Source: Antennarius striatus (lineage: Eukaryota; Chordata; Actinopteri; Lophiiformes; Antennariidae). Taken from it: a DNA stretch of 64,000 bases. Each line of letters starts with the position of its first letter. Position 1 is the first letter of the stretch. The notes under the pieces are model-generated. The model saw only the letters and a list, made by a program, of their open reading frames with translations. It was not told the origin of the DNA and did not search any database. Below are positions 37,648 through 48,942 of the stretch, one piece after another. The stretch covers positions 17,562,501 through 17,626,500 of the forward strand of contig NC_090796.1 of the NCBI RefSeq assembly GCF_040054535.1, written 5' to 3'. Both the position numbers and the translations under genes were made by a program.

Positions 37648-37935
37648 ACACAATATACAGGATCCCTGGATGATAATGATGATAATCAGGTATTCACTCC
37701 TGTTTTTACCCAAATCATCAGGACATTTGGTAGAAAATAACAGTTGGATTCAGCAGCATTGACTATTTAAAGCACACAAGGCTACAGTAAATTGATCAGG
37801 TATCAGTGAAAGCAGCCACAACTTCCTGGAATAAAATCTACATCAAGACGGAGCTGGAATTGGGGCGTATCCTGCTGTTCCAGCATAAACGTAGCAGGAC
37901 TTGTTGAAGGGTTCAGTTTGAATGTTTGGACCTGA
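37648..37935. repeat. gjc1 3'-flank segment, source or copy of 46,022-46,290
   Basis: Nearly identical to 46,022-46,290 in the same orientation (TCCCTGGATGATAATGATG through GTTGAAGGGTTCAGTTTG). It may be the gjc1 3' UTR. Confidence 0.85.
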
Positions 37936-38035
37936 AGGTAATTCTGTCTTAGCTCAGGGGCCGCATCCCATATTTGAAGACCCAATGTCGCAGCAATATA
38001 AAAAGGCCACCTGCCATCATTTATTGAGGATCCTT

Positions 38036-39358
38036 TCAGACCCACTCAGAACGTTTGATGACTCCATACTTGCTGCTGCTGCTGCTGCTGCCTCCATTTG
38101 CAGTCTTACTTGAACTTTGTTTTGAACCCTGGCTGTATTTGCGTTCACACTGAGACTTGTTGTGGTCGCTGCACCGACCGTCAGCCTCTGGCCTGTTCTG
38201 AAGCTGACCATTATGAACACCTCTGGGAACGTCTCCCATGTGTCCTTTGCACAGGTTCTCGTCATTATCGGCGTACTGCTGGCGCTCCTCTTTGGCGATG
38301 TTTAGGTCGTTCTGCCGGCATGTGATGTTGGCGTTGGTGAGGTCGGTGATGGGCAGGGGTTGCTCTGTGGCTTCACTAGGAGACATGACAACAATGTTGT
38401 ACCCGGGTGGAGCTGATGTTGTGTTCCAAGAAAAAGCGTAACTCTTGTAATCCTCGCTGTTCAGTCCTTCATTTAGAGCTCCCTGCTTGAGCCCATTAAA
38501 GTCTTCATCGGGCAGCTTCGTGCGCCGTGAGCGTACGATCCTACACATGGTACTGATGCCCAGGTGCAGCATCTCCCATATGTTGAGGGCCAGACAAAGC
38601 AGGGAGACCGTGTACATGATGATGAGGAAGATGGTTTTCTCCGTGGGCCGGGACACGAAGCAGTCGACGCTGTGAGGGCAGGGAGTGATCGAGCACATGA
38701 AGGTACTGGGCACAGCAAACCCATACAGGATGTACTGTCCACACAGGAAGCCCACCTCCAGCACGAATCGCACAATCAGATGGAGGACGTAGATCCGCAT
38801 CAGTCCATCCTCTTTGATACGTTGGTGGCCATCGTGACGCACCTTGGCCTTATCTTTTCCATCTTCACTTCCCTTTGCTGGTCCGCCACCGTCACACTCC
38901 ACCTCTGCCAACTCATAGATCATGGGGTCTTCCTCGTTGTCTTCCTCAGCCTCCTCGATGCCCCTGTGCTGCATTCTACCAGCAAGATAAAACTTCTTCT
39001 TTGATTGCCTCTGCAAAGAAACCCTGGCAGTGCCATTGTCTGCTCGCTCCTCTGCACGAGCAATCTTGTTGACAGCATAGGCCAGGTACATGAGAGAAGG
39101 CGTGGCCACCAGAATGATCTGGAAAACCCAGAAGCGAACGTGTGATAGTGGAGCAAAGTCATCGTAGCAGACGTTCTCGCAGCCGGGCTGTGCCGTGTTG
39201 CAGGTGAACTTGCTCTGCTCGTCATAGTAGATGGACTCGCCTCCAACAGCCGTGAGAACGATGCGGAACACAATGAGGACGGTCAGCCAGATCTTGCCCA
39301 CAAACGTGGAGTGGTTGTGGATTTCATCCAGCAGCCGAGTCAAGAAACTCCAACTCAT
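38036..39358 (-). CDS. gjc1: Gap junction gamma-1 protein (connexin 45)
   Basis: Connexin forming intercellular channels in the plasma membrane; Cx45 acts in heart, vessels and neurons. A single coding exon gives 440 residues. The N-terminus [20 protein letters not shown] is of the Cx45 type. The first-loop cysteines 53, 60 and 64 (C-x6-C-x3-C) and second-loop cysteines 222, 227 and 233 (C-x4-C-x5-C) are all present. The four membrane segments lie near residues 22-40, 75-98, 188-212 and 242-265. The cytoplasmic loop is acidic ([12 protein letters not shown]), as in Cx45. The C-terminal tail has a polyserine run from a CTG/CAG repeat at 38,070-38,091 and ends SEWV, resembling the PDZ-binding SVWI of mammals. 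A 5' UTR acceptor lies at 39,400. Confidence 0.96.
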   Translation of the reverse strand: MSWSFLTRLLDEIHNHSTFVGKIWLTVLIVFRIVLTAVGGESIYYDEQSKFTCNTAQPGCENVCYDDFAPLSHVRFWVFQIILVATPSLMYLAYAVNKIARAEERADNGTARVSLQRQSKKKFYLAGRMQHRGIEEAEEDNEEDPMIYELAEVECDGGGPAKGSEDGKDKAKVRHDGHQRIKEDGLMRIYVLHLIVRFVLEVGFLCGQYILYGFAVPSTFMCSITPCPHSVDCFVSRPTEKTIFLIIMYTVSLLCLALNIWEMLHLGISTMCRIVRSRRTKLPDEDFNGLKQGALNEGLNSEDYKSYAFSWNTTSAPPGYNIVVMSPSEATEQPLPITDLTNANITCRQNDLNIAKEERQQYADNDENLCKGHMGDVPRGVHNGQLQNRPEADGRCSDHNKSQCERKYSQGSKQSSSKTANGGSSSSSSKYGVIKRSEWV

Positions 39359-39400
39359 GGTGGTGGATTAACGACAGCGACACACAATGCAGCTCTTGAC
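39359..39400 (-). other. gjc1: gjc1 5' UTR, 3' portion after an intron
   Basis: CTCTTCACAG ends an intron at 39,401. The exon then runs 42 bases to the ATG with CCACC before it. The same arrangement is seen in the truncated copy. The upstream noncoding exon was not located. Confidence 0.75.
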
Positions 39401-39984
39401 CTGTGAAGAGAGTCAGACCATTATTCTTTAGTTTGACCTCACCTCTGAGAGTCTCTCCACCTCTACACATGATCATCAGGTCAGGCATCGCTCCACATTA
39501 ACAACACATTTATCCTTGATTCTTTCAGTAGCTGTACCCTGAAGCTCTTGTGTAAATGTTCTGCTGGCGTTAATACACACAAGAAGAGGAATGGCTACTA
39601 TGGAATGTCCAACCAGAACTGCTATTGTGAACTGAATGTGTCCGATCGCTATCCACTTCACCAACTAGAAACATCACCCCCGACCACACCTCGGCTTCTC
39701 GGATCACGTCTCCATTCTGATGGCCCCAGCATATCGTCCCCGGGTGAAACAGCTCAGACCCACAAGGAGGACTGTTACTGTGTGGCCCCAGGACACACCC
39801 CCGGGGCTCTAGGACTGTTTCCAGCACACAGATGGGCAGATGTTCAGGGGGGCAGCCACACAGGGGGAGAGGTGAACCTGGAGGAATACACTTCCTCTGT
39901 CCTCGGGTTCATCTCTAAGTGTGCGGGCGACGTTGCCGAGCGCAGAGGTGAGAGTTCTGCTGAAGGCCAGGGATGCTGCGTTCA
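39401..39984. other. gjc1 upstream intron or flank
   Basis: No repeat or second coding exon recognised. Confidence 0.5.
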
Positions 39985-40546
39985 GGGAATCCTCCACTGA
40001 GAGCCAATCAGCTATCAGCTGGAGTCTGAAACTCATCCATAATAATTAGAATGACCTTCACTCCTCTTTACTCTTCTGGACGCTGGGAGTTTCTGTGCAA
40101 TAATTAAAAGCTGCGTTCTAGATTTGAAGGACAGTTCACCCAAACAACGCTCCATCAGCATGACAGCGAGGAGACGACTGGCTTCCTGTCTGGTGAACTG
40201 ACTGTTTTCAGGGATGTGAACTGACCCCAGATCAGATCATACGTGTTCTAATATTAGGTGGTAATGTTCCAGCTTCACACCAAATGTCTTCTTGACTAAC
40301 CTTCATGTAATCTGTGTGTTGACTTGTATCTGTCATGCATCAAGGAAACGGAGCCATTAGGACTGATCTGATTGGCTGGACTGTTTGAGCATCGCTCAGT
40401 GATGTCAGTGCAGGTAAAGCTAACAGCAGCTGTTCACCTGATCAATAAAGGAAGTACTCCATGTTCAACCTGAGTCTGTTTGGTCAATGTAACCCTGGTG
40501 TCAGTGAGTCCAGTGGGAGAGATGGTGTTGGATAACTGCTTGGAGA
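39985..40546. repeat. Left arm of a large inverted duplication
   Basis: 562 bp that is the reverse complement of 46,452-47,014. Only a few substitutions were seen when read side by side, for example at ACGTATG against AAGTATG. Confidence 0.95.
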
Positions 40547-40892
40547 TATGAGAGAGGGATTCAGGCGAAGGAGAACCTGGGGGGAGAAGAAGACGACCAG
40601 CAGGAAGACAACCCTCTATGGTGGATGAAACACGCCAGAGACGACCTGATGGAGGACGAGCTCTCCTGACAGACGTGACAGAGCTCTGAATGATTTTTCA
40701 TCCCAGCTATACTGTTGAGTCACCAGTTAAACTAAATTAATGCTCAGTCTGCTGATGGAGTTCCTCTGAAGCACTGGAACCCAAAAGGAGAGAACTTCAA
40801 CAAACAAATGAGATGATCAAAAACACAAGAGTTACAATCATGTGGCCCTAAAGTGTCTGAAAGCACTGATGAACTGAAACCTGACACTGGAA
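40547..40892. other. Short spacer
   Basis: No feature recognised. Confidence 0.5.
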
Positions 40893-41035
40893 TGACGATG
40901 GACAGACTGACGCTGGACAGACTGACGATGGACAGACTGACGCTGGACAGACTGACGCTGGACAGACTGACGCTGGACAGACTGACGATGGACAGACTGA
41001 CGCTGGACAGACTGACGCTGGACAGACTGACGCTA
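40893..41035. repeat. 15-bp minisatellite
   Basis: About nine to ten copies of GACGCTGGACAGACT, with GACGATG variants at the 1st, 3rd and 7th positions. It translates as repeating MDRLT/LDRLT only because the unit is a multiple of three. Confidence 0.93.
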
Positions 41036-41587
41036 TTTTATTAGTCTTACTTCACATAAATGCTTTTTATAATTTTATTTGGGACATCTTTGATCTCCTG
41101 TCAGTTTGCCTGCTTCCACTCAATGAAAATCAAAATGTCTCCATCAGATATGACACTCAGGTCAGGTCTCTATCAAGTCTCTACCATCAGCTGATCATAT
41201 TTTACATCAAAGTTATGCTGTTTGTGCCTTTGTTGGATTAATATCTTGATATGATTCTTTGTGTGAAACAGATTAGTTGCACTTACGGACGATGAGGTCT
41301 CAAAGGCGTGGCTGTATCTGGAGGTCCTGGTTTCAACTGCTCTTTTGGATCACTCACAAACTGCTGCTCACAATTCCATTAAGTTTGACTTTTGGTGTCT
41401 TCACCCATTGCAGTATTTGGCACTGGTTCATAACTTGAAAGGGTCATTGCTGAGATCTGTCACTGAAAAAACATGATCCTTTATACTCAGATCAAAGCCA
41501 TGAAGTTCAAAGCACTAATATGAAAGACATGTAAGGTGATAACAACCATTTATCTTCACCTGTGTTCATATGGAGAGGTGATTGGGG
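41036..41587. other. Spacer before LINE debris
   Basis: No feature recognised. Confidence 0.5.
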
Positions 41588-42446
41588 GGGAAAGCTGAAA
41601 GGAAAAGAAGAAGAAAATTATGATATTTAATCAAAATGAATCCACAGCAACACTTTCATGTCCTCTTTCACTACATCCATAAACCTCCTCTTTGGTCTTC
41701 CTCTAGGCCTCCTGCCTGGCAGTTCAGAACTCAGCATCCTTCTACCAATATATTCACTATCTCTCCTCTGGACATGTCCAAACCATCTCAGTCTGGCCTC
41801 TCTGACTTTATCTCCAGAACCTCTAACATGTGCTGTCCCTCTGATGGACTCATTCCTGATCCTATCCATCCTGGTCACTCCCAGAGAGAACCTCAGCATC
41901 TTCATCTCTGCTACCTCCAGCTCTGTCTCCTGTCTTTTCCTCAGTGACACTGTCTCTAGACCAAACAACATCGCTGGTCTCACCACAGTTTTGTACACCT
42001 TTCCTTTCCTTTTAGCTGAAACTCTTCTATCACACATCACACCTGACACTTTCCTCCACCCGTTCCATCCTGCCTGGACACGCTTCTTCACCTCTTTTCC
42101 ACACTCTCCATTGCTCTGGACTGTTGACCCTAAGTACTTCAAATCCTCCACCTTCTTGATCTCTTCTCCCTGTAACCTCACTCTTCCCCTTGGGTCCCTC
42201 TCATTCACACACATGTACTCTGTCTTACTGCGGCTAACCTTCATTCCTCTCCTTTCCAGGACAAACCTCCACCTCTCTAGCTTCTCCTCCACCTGTTCCC
42301 TGCTCTCACTGCAGATCACAATGTCATCTGCAAACATCATAGTCCATGGAGATTCCTGTCTGACCTGGTCTGTCAGCCTGTCCATCACCATAGCAACAAG
42401 AAGGGGCTCAGAGCTGATCCCTGATGCAGTCCCACCTCCACCTTGA
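41588..42446 (-). mobile_element. RTE-like LINE fragment, reverse transcriptase C-terminal part
   Basis: On the minus strand a frame of over 260 codons (about 42,446-41,660) holds MMFADDIVICSE, the catalytic x-x-DD motif of reverse transcriptase, followed by DLKYLGSTVQ, the thumb-like KKRVQAGWNGWRKVSGVMC, and FGLETVSLRKRQ. This pattern is typical of RTE-type LINEs in fish. Both ends are missing: the frame stops matching the sister copy (55,588-56,154) after EDMKV at about 41,660. A short piece matching the LINE 3' tail (AAAGCTGAAAGGAAAAGAAG) lies at 41,590-41,610, but in the opposite orientation. It is a dead copy. Confidence 0.85.
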
Positions 42447-42499
42447 ACTCCTCTGTCACACCTACACACACCTCACCACTGTCTTACAGTCCTCATACA

Positions 42500-42872
42500 T
42501 GTCATACTGCCATATGGGTGGCACTGACGACAGGGGGTCACGACGGACCAGACCTGGGTGGTGTGGACGTGGAATCTCACCTCACTGGCAGGGAAGGAGC
42601 CGGAGCTTGTGTTGGAGGTGGAGCGTTACCAGTTGGATCTGGTGGGGCCTACCTCCATGCATAGCCTCGGTTCTGGATCCCAACTCCTGGATAGGGGTTG
42701 GACCTTGTTTTACTCCGGAGGTGCGTCAGGCGTGAAGCTCAGGGCGGGTGCGGGGATACTCACAAGCCCCCGGCTGAACACCGCTGTGTTGGAGTTTACC
42801 CCAGTGGATGAGAGGGTCGCTTCCCTACGCCTTAAGGCTGTGGAGGGGAAACTCCCCCACAGCCTTAAGGCA
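42500..42872 (+). mobile_element. LINE endonuclease fragment (second family), plus strand
   Basis: The frame reads VERYQLDLVGPTSMHSLGSG, then LLDRGWTLFYSGGAS, then LTSPRLNTAVLEFTPVDERV. This is the start of an apurinic endonuclease domain from another fish LINE. It is truncated at both ends and finishes in a foldback at 42,829-42,870. Confidence 0.7.
42829..42870. repeat. Foldback at the LINE fragment end
   Basis: GCCTTAAGGCTGTGG and its reverse complement CCACAGCCTTAAGGC face each other across a short G/C-rich loop. Confidence 0.9.
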
Positions 42873-42894
42873 TTTCCTGTCATAGTTCCAACAT

Positions 42895-43104
42895 TCATCG
42901 TCCCACTCTCCGTCCTATGCTCTTGGCATTCTTCTTCTCTCTCTTCCTACTAACACGCTTTCCTCCTCTCCTTCTTCGACCAACAGTAGTCCAATTTCCA
43001 CCGGTACCCTGTAGGTCAGCAGCACCGATGGCGGTCGTTGTTAACCCGGGCCTCGACTGATCTGGTATGGAAGTCATAGGCTTGATTCGCATGTTTGCTG
43101 ACAC
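42895..43104 (-). mobile_element. LINE 5' coding fragment, minus strand
   Basis: A minus-strand frame with IGAADLQGTGGNWTTVGRRR and a basic tract (RGGKRVSRKREKK) resembles the N-terminal part of RTE-type LINE proteins. It has the same orientation as the reverse-transcriptase piece at 41.7-42.4 kb and may be the 5' part of the same copy, now split by the plus-strand endonuclease fragment. Confidence 0.5.
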
Positions 43105-45360
43105 AACCCTCTGTAATTATCCAGGCTTGGGACCGGCACAATAAGACACTGGCTTGTGTCCTCTTGCAGCTACATTGCGAAATGAGATGACATGAATTAC
43201 TCGAGATGAGATGAATTACTCGACCCTTTTAAAAAGTTTTATATTTGGAGATCTTAAACCGACTAAACTAAACCTGACTGTTATGAAAGGGTTTTAGTGA
43301 CACCTAGTGTCCACATGTAGATTACAACCTGAGTCCGTTGGATTTTACGTCAGAAAATTTAAGCTGTACAGCCGCGCAAACAGGCTGCACAGCAGGGCAA
43401 CTGGGTTGATTTTAGTTAGACGTGTGCATTAAAACAAAGTCAGAGTTCAGGCGTAAATTCACTGTTGGATATGCCAATCCATTTATTGCACATGATCCCA
43501 AGTATGCAGCAGCACTCAAAAACTTAAAGCAACTGTTTAAACTTACAACACAAAACAACCGTGACACTACTTTCTGTCTCGCACGGTCCAAAACGGTTTG
43601 TCTTCCCCCTATCGCACCTGAATGCAACCACCAACCAGGAAGGTAATACTGGTTTCCATAGCAACCACCCACCAAGACAATTGACTGACAGATTGACAGG
43701 TTTAACATGACGTCATCAAAAAGGGGAATGCCAATTGAGAATCATTTCAACGAAATATGTTTAAATAAATAAAATAACAAAAAGCATTTTGGCTCCAACA
43801 TAAGCATTAAACATTTTAAACTGAATTAACTCTAAAACCGACTCGAAAATGACTATTTGAATCTATTCTAAATGTAAGTTAAAAAACTGTAGAATTTTAT
43901 TTTTCATTCCTTATACTGATGTATTTTGGTTCCTTATACTGGAGTATTTGGTGGTGATCAGCTAATTGTTGATGGTGTTTCTCTGGTTTGGTTTTACCTC
44001 CGTGTTGGATAATGATGATGATGATGAGGATGATGATCATGTGACAGACCTGAACTAGTAATAGATAGATGGATAGACATGTGGTTTGCAGGATGGACCA
44101 ATCCGATTCAGGCTTCATGGAGGAAGCTTGTTAATGACAGTTTATTAAAACAGTCTAAACTGATGATGGTGGATGATACCGACATCAGAAGAAACAACCT
44201 CTTCACATGACAGAGGACAGTCTCTGTTTCTCCGTCAGAAACTGTCAGACTCTGAGCAGAGAACAGGTTTGATTATTTTAGGAGCAACAACAAGCATAAA
44301 TCTCGCCAGATCACACCATTAATATAGATTAAAAATTATGACATTTAACCAAAATGAATCCACAGCAACACTTTGATTGATCTGATTTTAGTCATTTGAA
44401 AGCACTACTTATTATTGAATATTTTTGTTGCTGACAAACTTCTGCTCAACAGAAAGCTGTTCATCATGTTGTGTCAACTGCTGCACAATAAAATGTGAAT
44501 TTTCTGCGCTAAGAGGCGACGGACATGATAGTTTCTGCATTAATTGTTCAAGTATTCATCAAGAATACAATGAAAAAGAGTAAATGTGAAATGTGACAAT
44601 CCATCCATCAGACCGTACTGTGTGCCACCCTATGCCAACAGTTTGCTGCAGTCATGAGCGCAGTGATGTGCTCATGGTCGAGCACATCACTGCCTTCTAG
44701 GTTGATATCACTTCACATCTAAATGAGCTCAATTTAAAACTGCAGAGCCAGAATAATTCGGTTGTTGGTTTGATGACTGCTGTTCGCCCTATCCAGAGGA
44801 AGCTGGACATTTTCAAAGAAGATGTTGAAGGAGAGTGACTGCAAAAGGGTGGGAGAGATGTTCCTCCTTCAGCTGACGTGGGCTTCAGCCTTGGACAGTG
44901 GCTCCTCCTGCAGGATCCTCTCCTGCTCCTTTCTGGCTCCAGACTGAGAGTGATCCCTGGACCAACCAAAGCAGCACTGCACACCTTGACCGGATCGACA
45001 AAACTGTAAGTCAGCATTTTCCACCATCAACATTATCAACAACTTTTTTCAATTGTTTAAAATTATTTAAAAAATTTAAATTTCCCAGTTTGGGATCAAT
45101 AAAGCATATCTTAACAAGTGTGTTCTTGGCTCAACACCTAATTGTCTGCTTGAGAATGGCACTAAGTCCATTCCAACCAACATGTAACACTAGAACTACC
45201 AAGGCAGTCATTCTGACTGCTTTCAAAATGTTCAGTGTTATAACATGGTTTAAAAAACCCTATGTACCAATAAAACTGACTTTTCCTCAATGTGTGTATA
45301 CTTTATTCTGACATTGTTCCATCTTTAAAATTTCAAAACACAAAAGAGCTGAGTATTTAG
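43105..45360. other. Spacer with a perfect small hairpin
   Basis: No gene. A perfect 13-bp-arm hairpin lies at 44,661-44,692 (CAGTGATGTGCTC, loop ATGGTC). The stretch ACCAAAATGAATCCACAGCA near 44,349 matches the flank of the LINE fragment at 41,630. An ATGATG run is at 44,011-44,036. Confidence 0.55.
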
Positions 45361-45920
45361 TGTCTATTTTAACTATATCAGCCTACTATCACTGTGTATT
45401 AACTATATCAGCCTACTATCACTGTGTATTAACTATATCAGCCTACTATCTCAATGTGTATTAAAGATATCAGCCTACTATCAATGTGTATTAACTATAT
45501 TAGCCTACTATCACTGTGTATTAAATATATTAGCCTACTATCACTGTGTATTAAATATATTAGCCTACTATCACTGTGTATTAACTATATTAGCCTACTA
45601 TCACTGTGTATTAACTATATTAGCCTACTATCAATGTGTATTAAATGTATTAGCCTACTATCACTGTGTATTAAATATATTAGCCTACTATCAGTGTGTA
45701 TTAACTATATTAGCCTACTATCAGTGTGTATTAACTATATTAGCCTACTATCACTGTGTATTAACTATATTAGCCTACTATCACTGTGTATTAAATATAT
45801 TAGCCTACTATCAGAGTGTATTAATTATATTAGCCTACTATCAATGTGTATTAACTATATTAGCCTACTATCAGTATATATTAACTATACTAGCCTACTA
45901 TCACTGTGTATTAAATATAT
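45361..45920. repeat. 30-bp minisatellite
   Basis: About 18-19 copies of a unit around AGCCTACTATCACTGTGTAT. Positions vary in CACTG/CAGTG/CAATG and TTAACTATA/TTAAATATA. It has no stops in one frame because the unit length is divisible by three; it is not a gene. Confidence 0.95.
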
Positions 45921-46400
45921 AGAGAAATACCACAGTTACCAATTGATTACCAAGCATTTTGTCTCCTTCATCAAAGCTGTTTTTGGTGAGTATTAGGATC
46001 TAATTATTAGGATTAGGAGTATTAGAATCCCTGGATGATAATGATGATAATCAGGTATTCACTCCTGTTTTTGCCCAAATCATCAGGACATTTGGGAGAA
46101 AATAACAGTTGGATTCAGCAGCATTGACTATTTAAAGCACACAAGGTTACAGTGAATTGATCAGGTATCAGTGAAAGCAGCCACAACTTCCTAATAAAAT
46201 CTACATCAAGACGGAGCTGGAATTGGGGCGTATCCTGCTGTTCCAGCATAAACGTAGCAGGACTTGTTGAAGGGTTCAGTTTGCAAGTTTGAGTTTTAAA
46301 AAAAAGAGTAAAATTATATATTATTTTTCTCACCATGTTAAAGCCTGGTAGTCATTTAAAAAATCAGTTTTAGAAATAAAGATCTAACACAGATTTTTTT
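45921..46400. repeat. gjc1-flank duplicate 2
   Basis: Direct copy joining both the 36,316-36,571 and 37,648-37,935 sequences in one block, without connexin coding sequence. It is followed at once by the inverted arm at 46,452. Confidence 0.9.
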
Positions 46401-46451
46401 TTTCACTTTTGCTTTTCACTCAGTAGTTTTCTTTGACTTTAATTCATTTAT

Positions 46452-47014
46452 TCTCCAAGCAGTTATCCAACACCGTCTCTCCACTGGACTCACTGACACC
46501 AGGGTTACATTGACCAAACAGACTCAGGTTGAACATGGAGTACTTCCCTTTATTGATCAGGTGAACAGCTGCTGTTAGCTTTACCTGCACTGACATCACT
46601 GAGCGATGCTCAAACAGTCCAGCCAATCAGATCAGTCCTAATGGCTCCGTTTCCTTGATGCATGACAGATACAAGTCAACACACAGATTACATGAAGGTT
46701 AGTCAAGAAGACATTTGGTGTGAAGCTGGAACATTACCACCTAATATTAGAACAAGTATGATCTGATCTGGGGTCAGTTCACATCCCTGAAAACAGTCAG
46801 TTCACCAGACAGGAAGCCAGTCGTCTCCTCGCTGTCATGCTGATGGAGCGTTGTTTGGGTGAACTGTCCTTCAAATCTAGAACGCAGCTTTTAATTATTG
46901 CACAGAAACTCCCAGCGTCCAGAAGAGTAAAGAGGAGTGAAGGTCATTCTAATTATTATGGATGAGTTTCAGACTCCAGCTGATAGCTGATCGGCTCTCA
47001 GTGGAGGATTCCCT
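46452..47014. repeat. Right arm of a large inverted duplication
   Basis: Reverse complement of 39,985-40,546; see the left arm. Confidence 0.95.
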
Positions 47015-47801
47015 TAAAACACATCCTATTTCTAATTACTAGCTGTTTCTCCCTGAGAAAATAAAACTGTGTGAAAGAAAAGTCCAGCTGGTTTGAGAAC
47101 AAGGCTTCTGTTTACAGCTGGATCACCATTAATATTTATTCATGCTTTTTTATCAGCACTCGAACAAGAACCCCAGAATGTGGGTCCATGTTTAAAATTT
47201 CTCTCTCTATATATATACTGTATACACACACACACACACACACACTTAGTATCAGTGCAGATCACACGTCAAACACAATAGTGACGTCCCTGTAGCACCG
47301 TTTGATATGTGTTGGTTCACTAATGACGTCTGATCCACCTGATGAGGTCACATGTTGTCCACATGCTCTAAATCTCCTTCAAACCTTTATCGACACAAAC
47401 ACTCACTAAATAATGAATGAGTCTGACGAGCGGCAGCCGGGTGGACTCGACCCCGGGCCCCCACCTCCCTGTGGCCCCCGGCTGGTGTAGATTACTGCTG
47501 TGTAAACCAGCCTTAGATTCAGTATCAGCTGCAGCACCTGAGCCGACTGGAGTCCCTCGTGACTCCGACACATGACGGCGTTCACACAACGTGAATAAAC
47601 CTCCACGGCAGATCATGTGACCGGCTCTAAGACCGCATACACCCCAAAACGTACAGAAACTCTACCTGCCTACTGAGGTGAGAGGATACAATCACTACCT
47701 CTAAGCTCCTCCCCTTCCTGTGTGATGTCATTATGAAGCAGTTTTCTGACGCGACGCTCACACAATAACGAGAAACCCTGAAAGACTGAAGTTTAACTTC
47801 C

Positions 47802-47870
<69 letters not shown>

Positions 47871-47947
47871 TGTATATACATATATACACATATTTAATAT
47901 ATATTTTATATGTGTGTATATATACTGTATATATGTATACACACAAA

Positions 47948-48008
<61 letters not shown>

Positions 48009-48942
48009 AGTAATGATTACTAACAAGAGTGGAAAAATAATCTCCTCTATGGGGGGGGGACTAAACAGGGAATCTTTAATCTTTGCTTTTGTGTAAAGCT
48101 AGGCTAGCTGTTTGTAGTATCTATGCTATGCTAAGCTAAGCTAAGCGTGCTTTCCCACCTGAATCCTTTGGTTCAGACTATCAGACTGATCCAAACTAGA
48201 CCGTGAACTATGGAGCAGGAAATGACTGCTGACTTTAAATCTGTGGAACATTTGGATTCTTTCTGGCGTGAAAACGTGTTGCTAATCAGTCACTCACTGG
48301 TGACCCGTCAGCGTTAGTTCTGATATTACTCAGTTCAAAACTGGTTTTACATACTGAAATCTCTCGCTGACTTGCGCTTCAAGATGCCTGGCTTCACTAC
48401 AACGCGGATTTTTAGTAGGTAGTCATGTGATACCGAACTCGCATGCCATTGGCTGACAGCATCCAGAAGTGTGCTGCATTCTGAGACTCGGAGAACGGAG
48501 CGCACTTCCATGAGACACCAAAGTGTTTTAAACAGTCTATCAGAGTGTTTTAAAGGAAATACAGATAGAAGGTGGGTTAATGTCAGTGTGGGGGGGTTCA
48601 GAAACGTTTAAATTACCGTAAATAATAAAATAAATAGATCATCACCATATTGTGGAATTTTGTCTTTCACAGGTGGTGCTGGAACGCATTAACCACGAGT
48701 AACGGGGATCACTGCTCGGTAAACACAAGCAACAACCTGGATAGGCTGGGCTTTGCTAATGATGTTATTATGAGATGACATTAACTTCAGGTGTGAAAGC
48801 ACTCTGTTGGGTTTCTGATCTGACACGACTTTCTCCAGCTTCTGGCTGGACCACCGGGGGTTTAGGTAGAATCACGCACACCCTGCTGAGGAGCAGGTCC
48901 GGGGTCGGAGCCTTCGTCACATGAGCCTCGCTAACCCTGAAC
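47015..48942. other. Spacer with dinucleotide repeats
   Basis: Holds (CA)n at 47,224-47,244, (TA)n at about 47,806-47,858 and (CA)n at 47,951-48,005. The part next to 48,943 should include the 3' UTR of the phosphatase gene. No other gene seen. Confidence 0.6.

Noticed and set aside
38098-39072. Plus-strand ORFs over gjc1
   Set aside because: Antisense shadows of the connexin coding exon.
41658-42446. 262-codon plus-strand ORF
   Set aside because: Antisense shadow of the LINE reverse transcriptase frame, which holds the FADD motif on the minus strand.
45454-45996. 180-codon ORF of repeated CIKYISLLS
   Set aside because: Product of a 30-bp minisatellite.
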